The translations under genes and the position numbers were made by a program. The notes beneath the pieces were generated by a model. The model saw only the letters and a program-made list of their open reading frames with translations, ran no database searches and was not told the origin of the DNA. DNA of 64,000 bases from Domibacillus sp. PGB-M46 (GTDB lineage: Bacteria > Bacillota > Bacilli > Bacillales > Domibacillaceae): positions 1 through 64,000 of the forward strand of contig NZ_JAKGCR010000011.1 of assembly GCF_022668875.1 (NCBI RefSeq), in the 5' to 3' direction. The number at the start of each line of letters is the position of its first letter. Position 1 is the first letter of the stretch. Shown here one piece after another: positions 9,074 to 17,156 of this stretch.

Positions 9074-9463
9074 ATGAAAGCAGTCAATCCAATGGTTCAT
9101 GGAATACGTCAGCCCATCATTCCGCCAGCTAAAAAGCAGTCAGCACAAAATACTGTGTCAACGTTTAATGAAACATTTAAAACGGTCACCGCAACAACAA
9201 AAGAGCTGATCATTTCCAAGCATGCCGCACAGCGGTTAACAGAGCGGGGGATCCATTTGAATGAAAAAGAATGGAACTTGATTGGTGAGAAACTTTCGGA
9301 GGCCAAGTCAAAAGGGGTAATCGATTCACTCGTTGTACTGAAAAATGCCGCGCTTGTGGCAAGCGCACAAAACCATACTATTATTACGGCGATGAACCGT
9401 GAAGAAGCAGCTGCACATCTTTTTACCAATATCAACGGTGCTATTCTTATGGACACACTTTAA
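9074..9463 (+). CDS. TIGR02530-type flagellar operon protein
   Basis: Small protein of about 129 residues found between flgD and flgE in many Firmicute flagellar operons. The conserved part has the pattern ISKHAAQRLTERGI followed by a predicted alpha/beta region and a C-terminal NINGAILMD. No enzymatic motif is visible and the role is unknown. I chose the ATG at 9074 because AGGCGG at 9059-9064 lies 9 bases upstream. The ATG at 9068 and TTG at 9065 are too close to that site. Confidence 0.85.
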   Translation: MKAVNPMVHGIRQPIIPPAKKQSAQNTVSTFNETFKTVTATTKELIISKHAAQRLTERGIHLNEKEWNLIGEKLSEAKSKGVIDSLVVLKNAALVASAQNHTIITAMNREEAAAHLFTNINGAILMDTL

Positions 9464-9538
9464 ACTGGCTGGACCGAACAGGAGGCCAACCGTCTGCTGA
9501 CCGATTGACGCGGACGAATTCGAAAGGAGAAAAGAACT

Positions 9539-10333
9539 ATGTTACGTTCAATGTATTCTGGAATTAATGGGATGAAAAACTTTCAAGTGAAACTTGATGT
9601 CATCGGAAACAATATCGCAAACGTAAACACACACGGATTTAAAAAAGGGCGCGTCATGTTTAAAGATATGGTTTCTCAATCCATTGCCGGTGCCAGTGCA
9701 ACCACAGAAAACAGGGGAGGTACAAATCCTCGCCAGGTAGGACTGGGTTCACAACTGGCAGCAATTGATACGGTTCATACTCAAGGTTCATTGCAGACAA
9801 CAGGAAGAACACTAGATCTGGCAATTTCAGGAGACGGCTTTTTTCAAGTAAATGATGGTGAAACTACTTTTTATACAAGAGCAGGAAATTTCTCTCTGGA
9901 TCAAGAGGGTAATATTGTAAATTCTGATGGATTGTATTTACAAGGTGAAGGTGGCCAAATTAATATTCCTGTAGATGCTCAAAGCATTAGTATTGGTGCA
10001 GATGGAGTTGTTAGTTATATAGACGCTGCCGGTGATTTGCAAACGGCTGACACTATCTCTCTTGTGAAATTTGCGAACCCGGACGGATTAGAGAAAACAG
10101 GGGAGAATTTATACAAGGAGACAAATAACTCGGGGGCACCGGATGATAACGTTGGGGTTCCAGGTGAAGAAGGAAGAGGAACGATTGTGCCGGGGACTCT
10201 CGAAATGTCTAATGTTGATCTTTCTGAGGAATTCAGTGAAATGATTGTTGCGCAGCGTGGTTTTCAGGCCAATACGCGAATCATTACAACATCGGATGAA
10301 ATTTTGCAGGAACTAATGAGTTTGAAGCGTTAA
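9539..10333 (+). CDS. flgE: flagellar hook protein FlgE
   Basis: Subunit of the hook, the universal joint of the flagellum. The N-terminus (MLRSMYSGINGMKNFQVKLD, then IGNNIANVNTHGFKK) and the C-terminus (MIVAQRGFQANTRIITTSDE) are the paired rod/hook helices that form the inner tube. The middle (about residues 100-190) is the exposed variable domain. Total length is 264 residues, the short Bacillus type. The DNA from about 9850 to 10060 is clearly more AT-rich than both ends of the gene. AAAGGAGA 9 bases before the ATG is a good ribosome binding site. Confidence 0.95.
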   Translation: MLRSMYSGINGMKNFQVKLDVIGNNIANVNTHGFKKGRVMFKDMVSQSIAGASATTENRGGTNPRQVGLGSQLAAIDTVHTQGSLQTTGRTLDLAISGDGFFQVNDGETTFYTRAGNFSLDQEGNIVNSDGLYLQGEGGQINIPVDAQSISIGADGVVSYIDAAGDLQTADTISLVKFANPDGLEKTGENLYKETNNSGAPDDNVGVPGEEGRGTIVPGTLEMSNVDLSEEFSEMIVAQRGFQANTRIITTSDEILQELMSLKR

Positions 10334-10356
10334 ACCTTTTGTTTTTACTCTTTGCA

Positions 10357-10393
10357 GGGGAGGGACAGGGCGGAGCTCTTCAGCTCAGCCCTG
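10357..10393 (+). promoter_or_regulatory. distant Shine-Dalgarno plus hairpin before swrD
   Basis: A GGGGAGGG sequence (10357-10364) lies 36 bases before the swrD ATG, too far for direct use. Between them is a hairpin with arms CAGGGC (10366-10371) and GCCCTG (10388-10393), a G-A mismatch, an inner GAGCT/AGCTC stem and a CTTC loop. Folding would leave the purine-rich sequence about 8 bases in effective distance from the ATG. No other ribosome binding site is visible, and no T-run follows the hairpin, so it is unlikely to be a terminator. The function is inferred. Confidence 0.5.
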
Positions 10394-10400
10394 GTTATAA

Positions 10401-10622
10401 ATGATTACTGTGACAAGGCTGAACGGCAAACCGTTCTCGTTAAATGCTATTTACATAGAAACAGTGGAAAGCTTTCCGGACACCACAATTACACTAACCA
10501 ACGGGAAAAAGTATGTTGTTCTCGAACCGCATGAACGGGTAAGGACGGATATTGAATCGTTTTATGCACGCATTTCGCTTCTTGGAAAAGTGAAAGCGGA
10601 GGAGGAACAGGATGGAGAATGA
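10401..10622 (+). CDS. swrD: SwrD/FlbD family flagellar protein
   Basis: A 73-residue protein of the FlbD family, called SwrD (YlzI) in B. subtilis, where it increases flagellar motor power and supports swarming. The sequence shows the family core: TRLNGKPFSLNAIYIETVES at the start, followed by DTTITLTNGKKYVVLE. There is no membrane segment. It lies between flgE and fliL and overlaps fliL by 11 bases. The unusual leader is described as a separate feature. Confidence 0.93.
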   Translation: MITVTRLNGKPFSLNAIYIETVESFPDTTITLTNGKKYVVLEPHERVRTDIESFYARISLLGKVKAEEEQDGE

Positions 10623-11061
10623 ACAAAAAGCGCCGAAAAATAAATTACTAACTATTATGATTGTACTGCTGGCTGTTATCCTGCTGGCCGGTACGATCGC
10701 CGTAATTATTATTTTGCGCGCTTCAGGCGGAGAAGAAGCTCAAAAAGAGCCATCTATTGATGAAGTGCTTGAATCGTCTGTAGATATTCCTGAAATGACA
10801 ACAAACCTTGCTTCAGAGGACTTTATCCGTATTTCATTTAAAATTCAAATGGACAGCAAGGAAGCGATGGAAGAAATGACAAAGCGGGACTTCCAGGCGA
10901 AAGATATCATTATTCAAGAGTTATCGGAAATGACAGCGGATGACTTAAAAGGCGAAGCCGGAAAACAGAAACTAACGGAAACGCTAAAAACAAATTTAAA
11001 TAGTATTATGCAGGAAGGAAAAGTAGAGAAAGTATACATTACTTCCTATATCATTCAGTAG
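10612..11061 (+). CDS. fliL: flagellar basal body-associated protein FliL
   Basis: Single-pass membrane protein that surrounds or stabilises the stator. A membrane helix lies at about residues 13-33. The outer domain of about 110 residues follows, ending in EKVYITSYIIQ, a typical FliL end. It is 149 residues long. The ATG at 10612 lies inside the end of swrD, preceded by GGAGGA, and the two genes are probably translationally coupled. fliM follows after 31 bases. Confidence 0.93.
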   Translation: MENEQKAPKNKLLTIMIVLLAVILLAGTIAVIIILRASGGEEAQKEPSIDEVLESSVDIPEMTTNLASEDFIRISFKIQMDSKEAMEEMTKRDFQAKDIIIQELSEMTADDLKGEAGKQKLTETLKTNLNSIMQEGKVEKVYITSYIIQ

Positions 11062-11092
11062 CGATACCTGCACTTGATCGGAGGTGAGATAA

Positions 11093-12097
11093 TTGTCAGG
11101 AGAAATCTTGTCTCAAAATGAAATTGATGCCCTCTTGTCCGCTTTGTCAACGGGGGAAATGAATGCGGATGAGTTAAAGAAAGAAGAAGCAGAAAAGAAA
11201 GTAAAGGTATATGATTTTAAACGTGCCTTGCGGTTTTCAAAGGACCAGATTCGAAGTTTAACAAGAATGCATGATAACTTTGCCCGGATTTTGACGACCT
11301 TCTTTGCGGCACAGCTTCGTACATACGTGCAGCTTGAAGTGGTATCTGCTGATCAAATTCCTTACGGAGAGTTTATCAGCTCGATTCCAAACCGGACGAT
11401 TTTAAATGTATTTGAAGTTCCGCCGCTTGAGGGACGGATCCTCATGGAAGTAAATCCTAATGTCGCTTATGCGATGCTGGACCGTCTTCTCGGCGGACGG
11501 GGTGTAAGTGTCAATAAAGTAGAAAATTTAACAGAAATTGAAACTCGGATCATGTCGAATATGTTTGATCATGCTTTTGAAAATTACCGAGAAGCATGGT
11601 CTAATGTTGTAGAAATCGATCCAATCGCTACTGATTTTGAAGTGAATCCGCAATTTCTGCAAATGGTTTCCCCAAACGAAACCGTCGTAGTGATCTCGTT
11701 AAATACAACGATTGGAGAAACAACAGGCATGATCAACATCTGTATTCCGCATGTTGTCTTGGAACCTATTATTCCAAAGCTTTCTGTACACTACTGGATG
11801 CAAAATCCTGACAAAAAGGAACGCAGCCCACAGGAAGCGCAAAATTTGGACAGTCGGATCAAAAAAGCTTCCCTGCCGGTTATCGCAGAGCTTGGCCAAA
11901 CGGCTATCACGATTGAAGAGTTCTTAACGATGACAGAAGGAGATGTAATCAGCTTAAATACAGTAGTTGGCGACGCACTTACGATAAAAGTAGGGAATGT
12001 ACCGAAATTTTCAGCACAGCCCGGGCGTGTAAACCGAAAACTGGCTGTTCAGGTGCTTGATTATGTGAAAGGAGGGGAAGATGATGATGAGCGATGA
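11093..12097 (+). CDS. fliM: flagellar motor switch protein FliM
   Basis: C-ring protein that binds CheY-phosphate and passes the signal to FliG. The N-terminal LSQNEIDALLSAL is the CheY-P docking peptide. The middle domain is CheC-like, and the C-terminal domain (about residues 250-330) is the SpoA/FliN-type fold. Translation begins at TTG 11093, supported by GGAGGTGAG at 11080-11088. The length is 334 residues. The end overlaps fliY by 17 bases. Confidence 0.97.
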   Translation: MSGEILSQNEIDALLSALSTGEMNADELKKEEAEKKVKVYDFKRALRFSKDQIRSLTRMHDNFARILTTFFAAQLRTYVQLEVVSADQIPYGEFISSIPNRTILNVFEVPPLEGRILMEVNPNVAYAMLDRLLGGRGVSVNKVENLTEIETRIMSNMFDHAFENYREAWSNVVEIDPIATDFEVNPQFLQMVSPNETVVVISLNTTIGETTGMINICIPHVVLEPIIPKLSVHYWMQNPDKKERSPQEAQNLDSRIKKASLPVIAELGQTAITIEEFLTMTEGDVISLNTVVGDALTIKVGNVPKFSAQPGRVNRKLAVQVLDYVKGGEDDDER

Positions 12098-13259
12098 TAT
12101 GCTCTCACAAGAAGAGATTGATGCATTGTTAAGAGGCGGAGACAGCGATGATACAGAAGAAAGCGCAGCGCTTGAAGCCACTAAAAATGTGGAAGAATAT
12201 TTAGACGCATTCGAACAGGATACGCTTGGTGAAATCGGCAACATCTCATTCGGCAGCTCGGCAACGGCTCTTTCAAGCCTGCTAAACCAAAAAGTAGAGA
12301 TTACAACACCTACCGTATCAGTTGTAGAAAAAAGCCGGTTAAAAGATGAGTTTCCACATCCGTATGCGGCGATTGAGGTTCAATACACCGAAGGATTTGC
12401 CGGGGCAAATCTGCTTGTGATTCATCAAAATGATGCGGCTATTATTGCCGATTTAATGCTTGGTGGAAGTGGAGTAGGCGTAGCGCCTGATTTAGGAGAG
12501 CTGCAGCTAAGTGCCGTGCAGGAAGCGATGAACCAAATGATGGGTTCAGCCGCTACTTCCATGTCAACCATTTTCAATAAAAGGGTGGATATTTCCCCGC
12601 CGTCGATTTCTCTTTTAAATTTACATGAGGGAGAGGGGGAGGAGACGATTCCAGAGCAGGAGCTGCTCGTCAAAATATCGTTCCGCTTAACGGTGGGGGA
12701 CCTGATTGATTCAAATATTATGCAGCTGATCCCGCTTCAATTCGGGAAGCAGCTTGTCACGGAGCTGCTGAATCCAGCGCCGCAGGAAGCAGCTCCGCCG
12801 CCGATTCAGCAGGCCCCGGTAACGAAACCGGCTGCTGCCCAGGCGCCACCGCCGCCTGCGGAGCCTCCGTCCATGCCGGCGAGAGCATCTCAGGAACCGG
12901 TTTATATGGGACAAAATACAGGCAGACAAGCTTCTGAGGCAAAAGTTGAAACGGCCGTTTTTTCTTCGTTTCAGTCACCTCAGCTTGGAGACCAGGAAGC
13001 GCGCAACTTAAACATGCTGTTTGATATCCCGCTTCAGGTAACGGTCGAACTTGGCCGTACAAACCGGAACGTGAAAGATATTTTAGAATTAACATCAGGC
13101 TCTATTATTGAACTGGATAAATTGGCTGGAGAGCCAGTTGATGTACTTGTTAACAACCGTTTGATCGCCAGAGGCGAAGTGGTTGTAATAGAAGAAAACT
13201 TCGGCGTCCGGATTACAAATATTGCAAGTCCGGCTGACCGATTAAAAAATTTAAATTAA
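12081..13259 (+). CDS. fliY: flagellar motor switch phosphatase FliY
   Basis: Bacillus-type FliN fusion that also removes phosphate from CheY-P at the switch. In order it has a CheY-P docking peptide (MLSQEEIDALLRGG), a CheC-type phosphatase domain, a Pro/Ala-rich linker (about residues 235-285) and a FliN/SpoA C-terminal domain. The phosphatase domain holds two ExxN active-site helices (LGEIGNIS and VQEAMNQM). Three ATG codons in a row (12081, 12084, 12087) follow GGAGGGG at 12071-12077. The second or third has better spacing. The length is about 390 residues. Confidence 0.96.
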   Translation: MMMSDDMLSQEEIDALLRGGDSDDTEESAALEATKNVEEYLDAFEQDTLGEIGNISFGSSATALSSLLNQKVEITTPTVSVVEKSRLKDEFPHPYAAIEVQYTEGFAGANLLVIHQNDAAIIADLMLGGSGVGVAPDLGELQLSAVQEAMNQMMGSAATSMSTIFNKRVDISPPSISLLNLHEGEGEETIPEQELLVKISFRLTVGDLIDSNIMQLIPLQFGKQLVTELLNPAPQEAAPPPIQQAPVTKPAAAQAPPPPAEPPSMPARASQEPVYMGQNTGRQASEAKVETAVFSSFQSPQLGDQEARNLNMLFDIPLQVTVELGRTNRNVKDILELTSGSIIELDKLAGEPVDVLVNNRLIARGEVVVIEENFGVRITNIASPADRLKNLN

Positions 13260-13282
13260 ATGGAATACAGGGGGTTTTTCTG

Positions 13283-13648
13283 ATGAGTAATCGAATTTTA
13301 GTGGTGGATGACGCCGCATTTATGCGCATGATGATCAAGGACATTTTATCGAAGAATGGGTATGAGGTAGTAGGCGAAGCTGAAAATGGTGCGCAGGCTG
13401 TTGAAAAATATGCTGAATTGAAACCGGATCTTGTAACAATGGATATCACAATGCCGGAAAAAGACGGGATTGCTGCCTTGAAAGAAATTAAAGCAGCAGA
13501 TGCCAGCGCGAAGATTATCATGTGCTCAGCTATGGGGCAGCAGGCAATGGTTATTGATGCGATACAAGCAGGAGCCAAGGATTTTATTGTCAAACCGTTT
13601 CAGGCTGATCGGGTGATCGAGGCTATTTCTAAAGTGCTTTCTTCTTAA
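13283..13648 (+). CDS. cheY: chemotaxis response regulator CheY
   Basis: Single-domain receiver protein that carries the signal from CheA to the motor switch; in Bacillus CheY-P promotes counterclockwise rotation. The acidic pair is at residues 9-10 (VVDD), the phosphorylated Asp is residue 54 (TMDITMPEKDG), and the conserved Lys is in DFIVKPF. The length of 121 residues is standard. The position between fliY and fliZ is the Bacillus arrangement. Confidence 0.97.
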   Translation: MSNRILVVDDAAFMRMMIKDILSKNGYEVVGEAENGAQAVEKYAELKPDLVTMDITMPEKDGIAALKEIKAADASAKIIMCSAMGQQAMVIDAIQAGAKDFIVKPFQADRVIEAISKVLSS

Positions 13649-13661
13649 GGTGTGATGGTTC

Positions 13662-14333
13662 ATGAACTTATTTATAAAAGCGACTTTTGCGCTTTTATTA
13701 GCGTTTGTGTTGTTTTCCGGCAATGAGATCGTTGCCGGAGCAGCACTTTCCGATAAAAGTAGTGTACAAGATTGCATAAACAATCCAGATTCGTGCCAGC
13801 AGGAACAGCCGGCCGCGAACAACAGCCAGGATAATGCCGATGAAAATGTTACCACTTCAGTTGGGATCAGTTTTTGGGAAATTATTCGGGTGATTGCGGC
13901 ACTTGCTTTTGTGGTGGCGCTTCTTTATTTTCTGCTTCGGTTTGTGAACAAAAAAAGCCGTTCCTATCAGGAAACGCATATTGTTCGGCATTTAGGCGGC
14001 ACGCCGCTTGGAGGCAGCCGGTCCATTCAAGTTGTAAAAGTAGGAGATCGCGTCCTGGTTTTAGGAGTAGGAGACGATGTATCCCTCTTAAAAGAAATTG
14101 ACGATCCGGCTGAGCGGGGTGACTTAGTCAGCCGCTATGAAGACCAATCAGACAAAATGATTCAGCCTGCTGAACTTGTGAGCAAACTGAAAGAACGGCT
14201 GGGCAGACAAAGCGAAGAGAAAGAACCTGCTTCATTCAAGCAGGAATTTGAACAAAAAATGCATGAGCTCAGGAAAAAACGGGAGCAGGCTATGCGGGAA
14301 TTGGCAGACAGGGAGCGGAAACAAGATGAATGA
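13662..14333 (+). CDS. fliZ: flagellar biosynthesis protein FliZ (FliO)
   Basis: Accessory protein of the export gate that helps FliP assemble; it is called FliZ in Bacillus and FliO elsewhere. The sequence shows an N-terminal signal-like helix (residues 5-27), a short outer segment, a membrane helix at about residues 75-95 and a charged cytoplasmic tail. The FliO core pattern (GGSRSIQVVKVGDRVLVLGV) follows the helix. The end overlaps the fliP start by 8 bases. Confidence 0.9.
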   Translation: MNLFIKATFALLLAFVLFSGNEIVAGAALSDKSSVQDCINNPDSCQQEQPAANNSQDNADENVTTSVGISFWEIIRVIAALAFVVALLYFLLRFVNKKSRSYQETHIVRHLGGTPLGGSRSIQVVKVGDRVLVLGVGDDVSLLKEIDDPAERGDLVSRYEDQSDKMIQPAELVSKLKERLGRQSEEKEPASFKQEFEQKMHELRKKREQAMRELADRERKQDE

Positions 14334-14991
14334 ATTTATGGAAATATTTAATTCAAGCGACCCGGAAAATGTATCAACATCTGTTAAATTGCTGTTAATG
14401 TTAACCGTTTTATCCCTGGCGCCGAGTATCTTAATTCTCATGACTTGTTTTACACGAATTGTTATTGTGTTATCGTTTGTCCGGACAGCTCTCGGCACGC
14501 AGCAAATGCCGCCAACGCAGGTTTTACTTGGACTTTCTCTTTTTTTAACCTTTTTTATTATGTCTCCGGTTTTACAGGAAGTGAATGAAGAAGCATTAAC
14601 ACCGCTTTTCAATGAAGAAATCAATCTTGATGAAGCATACTCGCTGGCGAGCGGCCCATTTAAAGAGTTTATGAGCGAGCAGACCCGCCAAAAAGATTTA
14701 CAGTTGTTTTTGGATTACACTCAGGCAGAGCAGCCAAAATCGATTGACGACATTCCGCTGACAACGCTTGTGCCGGCTTTTGCACTAAGCGAAATCAAAA
14801 CGGCTTTTCAAATTGGTTTTATGATTTTTATTCCGTTTCTTGTAATCGACATGATTGTGGCAAGTGTCCTTATGTCTATGGGAATGATGATGCTGCCGCC
14901 CGTTATGATTTCCCTTCCTTTTAAAATCCTGCTGTTTGTTTTAATTGATGGGTGGTATCTCGTAATAGAATCCTTGCTTCAAAGCTTTTAG
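14326..14991 (+). CDS. fliP: flagellar export gate protein FliP
   Basis: Main subunit of the FliPQR export gate in the MS-ring. Starting at ATG 14326 the product has 221 residues with four membrane segments. It carries family signatures such as SILILMTCFTRIVIVLSFVR and the late block MGMMMLPPVMISLPFKILLF. The reading frame remains open further upstream, but those codons lie inside fliZ and lack a ribosome binding site; GGGAGCGGAA precedes the chosen start. fliQ follows after 12 bases. Confidence 0.96.
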   Translation: MNEFMEIFNSSDPENVSTSVKLLLMLTVLSLAPSILILMTCFTRIVIVLSFVRTALGTQQMPPTQVLLGLSLFLTFFIMSPVLQEVNEEALTPLFNEEINLDEAYSLASGPFKEFMSEQTRQKDLQLFLDYTQAEQPKSIDDIPLTTLVPAFALSEIKTAFQIGFMIFIPFLVIDMIVASVLMSMGMMMLPPVMISLPFKILLFVLIDGWYLVIESLLQSF

Positions 14992-15003
14992 GAAGGTGAC
15001 AAC

Positions 15004-15273
15004 ATGAATACAGAAATGGTTCTTTCCCTGGCTGAAAAAGGGGTATATACAACTTTAATTGTGTGCGCGCCGCTTTTGCTTCTGGCACTTGGGATCGGTT
15101 TGATTGTAAGTATTTTTCAGGCAACAACGCAAATTCAGGAGCAGACGCTTGCGTTCGTGCCAAAAATTGCGGGTGTTTTAATTGGCCTGATTTTTTTTGG
15201 CCCATGGATGCTGGAGCGAATGATCACCTATACATCGGATATTTTTACTAATTTAACGAGATTTGTTGGTTAA
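15004..15273 (+). CDS. fliQ: flagellar export gate protein FliQ
   Basis: Small gate subunit of 89 residues with two membrane helices (about residues 12-35 and 50-75). The family pattern APLLLLALGIGLIVSIFQAT, followed by QEQTLAFVPKI, is clear. AGGAAGGTGA precedes the ATG. It lies between fliP and fliR, with which it forms the export channel. Confidence 0.96.
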   Translation: MNTEMVLSLAEKGVYTTLIVCAPLLLLALGIGLIVSIFQATTQIQEQTLAFVPKIAGVLIGLIFFGPWMLERMITYTSDIFTNLTRFVG

Positions 15274-15279
15274 ATAAGT

Positions 15280-16056
15280 ATGACAGAATTAATGCCAGAT
15301 CCATCTCTTTTTTTGCTTGTCCTTGTCCGTGTATCGGCTTTTTTTGTGACCATGCCGTTGTTTTCATATCGGACCATTCCCGCACAGCACCGGGCTGCTT
15401 TTTCGTTAGTGCTTGCCTGGACGATGTATTACACGATCGATGCCGCACCCATTGAAATCAATGGGGAATATATTTTGCTTATTTTAAAAGAAGCCATGGT
15501 GGGTCTTTTAATTGGCATGGCCGGATTTATCGTTTTATCGGCTATTCAAATTGCCGGCGGCTTTATTGATTTTCAAATGGGTTTTGCAATTGCAAATGTT
15601 ATTGACCCGCAGACGGGGGTTCAAAGCCCGCTGATGGGCCAATATTTATACATGTTTTCGTTATTGATGCTGCTTGCCTTAAATGGGCATCACCTTATTT
15701 TAGATGGCATTTTCTACAGCTACCAGCTCATCCCGATCAACGAGCTTACTTTTCCATTTGGCAATCAGGAAACGGCTCATTATATGGCGAGAACGTTCAG
15801 CAGTGTATTTATGATCGCTTTTCAAATGTCAATGCCTGTAGTAGCCGTTTTATTTTTAACGGATGTGATGCTTGGTGTGGTAGCACGAACCGTGCCGCAG
15901 CTAAACATCTTCGTAGTGGGCTTTCCATTGAAAATTGGGGTGGCCTTTGCGGTTATGTTTATTGTAATGGGTGTGATTTTCACGCTTGTTCGTCATTTGT
16001 TTCAAATGATGCTTCTCACTATGCGGGATTTAATGACGATTTTTGGAGGCGGATAA
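15280..16056 (+). CDS. fliR: flagellar export gate protein FliR
   Basis: Gate subunit with about six membrane helices over 258 residues. Recognisable FliR blocks are GGFIDFQMGFAIANVIDPQ (about residues 90-108) and the C-terminal hydrophobic part PVVAVLFLTDVMLGVVARTV. It starts 6 bases after fliQ and ends just before flhB. The fliR end also supplies the flhB ribosome binding site. Confidence 0.96.
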   Translation: MTELMPDPSLFLLVLVRVSAFFVTMPLFSYRTIPAQHRAAFSLVLAWTMYYTIDAAPIEINGEYILLILKEAMVGLLIGMAGFIVLSAIQIAGGFIDFQMGFAIANVIDPQTGVQSPLMGQYLYMFSLLMLLALNGHHLILDGIFYSYQLIPINELTFPFGNQETAHYMARTFSSVFMIAFQMSMPVVAVLFLTDVMLGVVARTVPQLNIFVVGFPLKIGVAFAVMFIVMGVIFTLVRHLFQMMLLTMRDLMTIFGGG

Positions 16057-16057
16057 C

Positions 16058-17134
16058 GTGCTTAAATTAGATTTACAGTTTTTTGCAGGTGAAAAAACAG
16101 AAAAAGCCACGCCGAAAAAAAAGCAGGATTCCCGTAAAAAAGGCCAGGTTACAAAAAGTCAGGACTTGAACACAGCGGTCAGCCTGCTCGTTCTGTTCGG
16201 TTTTTTATCGCTGTTTGCTGCTTCAATGGGCAGAAACATTTTTCATATGTTTGAACATTCGCTTCAAACTTACATGATGATGGAAGTCACGGAAGCGAAC
16301 TTAAAAACGATTGTATTTGAAATGATGGAACAAGGTCTAATAATTGTCGGTCCATTTATGGCAGCGGCAGTGGCGGCGGGAGTCGTCGCCAATTACGCCC
16401 AGGTAGGATGGCTGGTTACAGGTGAGCCTATTAAACCAAAGCTTGACAAGCTTGATCCGATCAAAGGATTTAAACGGATTTTTTCAATGCGGGCGATTGT
16501 AGAGTTATTAAAATCAATCTTGAAAATTGGTTTTGTCGGTACGGCTGCTTTTGTTATTTTATGGTCAAACATGGATGAAGTATTGAAGCTGGCCCTAAAG
16601 CCTATTCAAGATACGCTTCCGTTTGTCGGTTCCATTACCGTACAAATGGGTTTAGCCGCCGCCGCCGCATTACTCGTTCTAGGGGTTTTGGATTACTTTT
16701 ACCAAAAGTATGATTTCGAAAAAAGTCTGCGTATGTCCAAGCAGGATATTAAAGATGAGCATAAAAACTCAGAAGGTGACCCGCTCATTAAATCAAAAAT
16801 CCGCCAGACACAAAGAGAAATGGCTATGCGCCGAATGATGCAGGAAGTGCCGAATGCAGACGTCGTGATCACTAACCCGACTCACTACGCCATTGCGCTA
16901 AAGTATGATGAATCCAAAAGAGATGCTCCGTATGTAGTGGCCAAAGGCACAGATTATCTAGCGCAAAAAATTAAACTTGTGGCTAAAGAAAATGAGGTCA
17001 TGATGGTTGAAAACCGGCCGCTTGCACGGGCTCTTCATGATCAAACGGAAATAGGCGATTCAGTTCCGGAAGAATTCTTTAAAGCCATTGCTGAAATTCT
17101 AGCATATGTATATCGAATAAAAAATAAATTGTAA
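16058..17134 (+). CDS. flhB: flagellar export switch protein FlhB
   Basis: Membrane component of the export apparatus that changes substrate specificity from hook to filament. It has four membrane segments and a cytoplasmic C-terminal domain with the autocleavage site NPTH near residue 273. The N-terminal motif FAGEKTEKATPKK is typical. I chose GTG 16058 because it follows GGAGGCGG (16045-16052) and gives the same beginning as other Bacillus FlhB proteins; an upstream TTG lies inside fliR. The length is 358 residues. Confidence 0.95.
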   Translation: MLKLDLQFFAGEKTEKATPKKKQDSRKKGQVTKSQDLNTAVSLLVLFGFLSLFAASMGRNIFHMFEHSLQTYMMMEVTEANLKTIVFEMMEQGLIIVGPFMAAAVAAGVVANYAQVGWLVTGEPIKPKLDKLDPIKGFKRIFSMRAIVELLKSILKIGFVGTAAFVILWSNMDEVLKLALKPIQDTLPFVGSITVQMGLAAAAALLVLGVLDYFYQKYDFEKSLRMSKQDIKDEHKNSEGDPLIKSKIRQTQREMAMRRMMQEVPNADVVITNPTHYAIALKYDESKRDAPYVVAKGTDYLAQKIKLVAKENEVMMVENRPLARALHDQTEIGDSVPEEFFKAIAEILAYVYRIKNKL

Positions 17135-17156
17135 TTTTTCGTTGGGAGAGAAAAAA

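Noticed and set aside
9464-9538. Possible short peptide or regulatory element between the TIGR02530-type gene and flgE
   Set aside because: A frame ending in TEQEANRLLTD can be read, but there is no start codon with a ribosome binding site and no clear structure. I see only the flgE ribosome binding site here.
10352-10534. Open frame overlapping the start of swrD in another frame
   Set aside because: It resembles no protein, starts within the leader and collides with the clear FlbD/SwrD frame.
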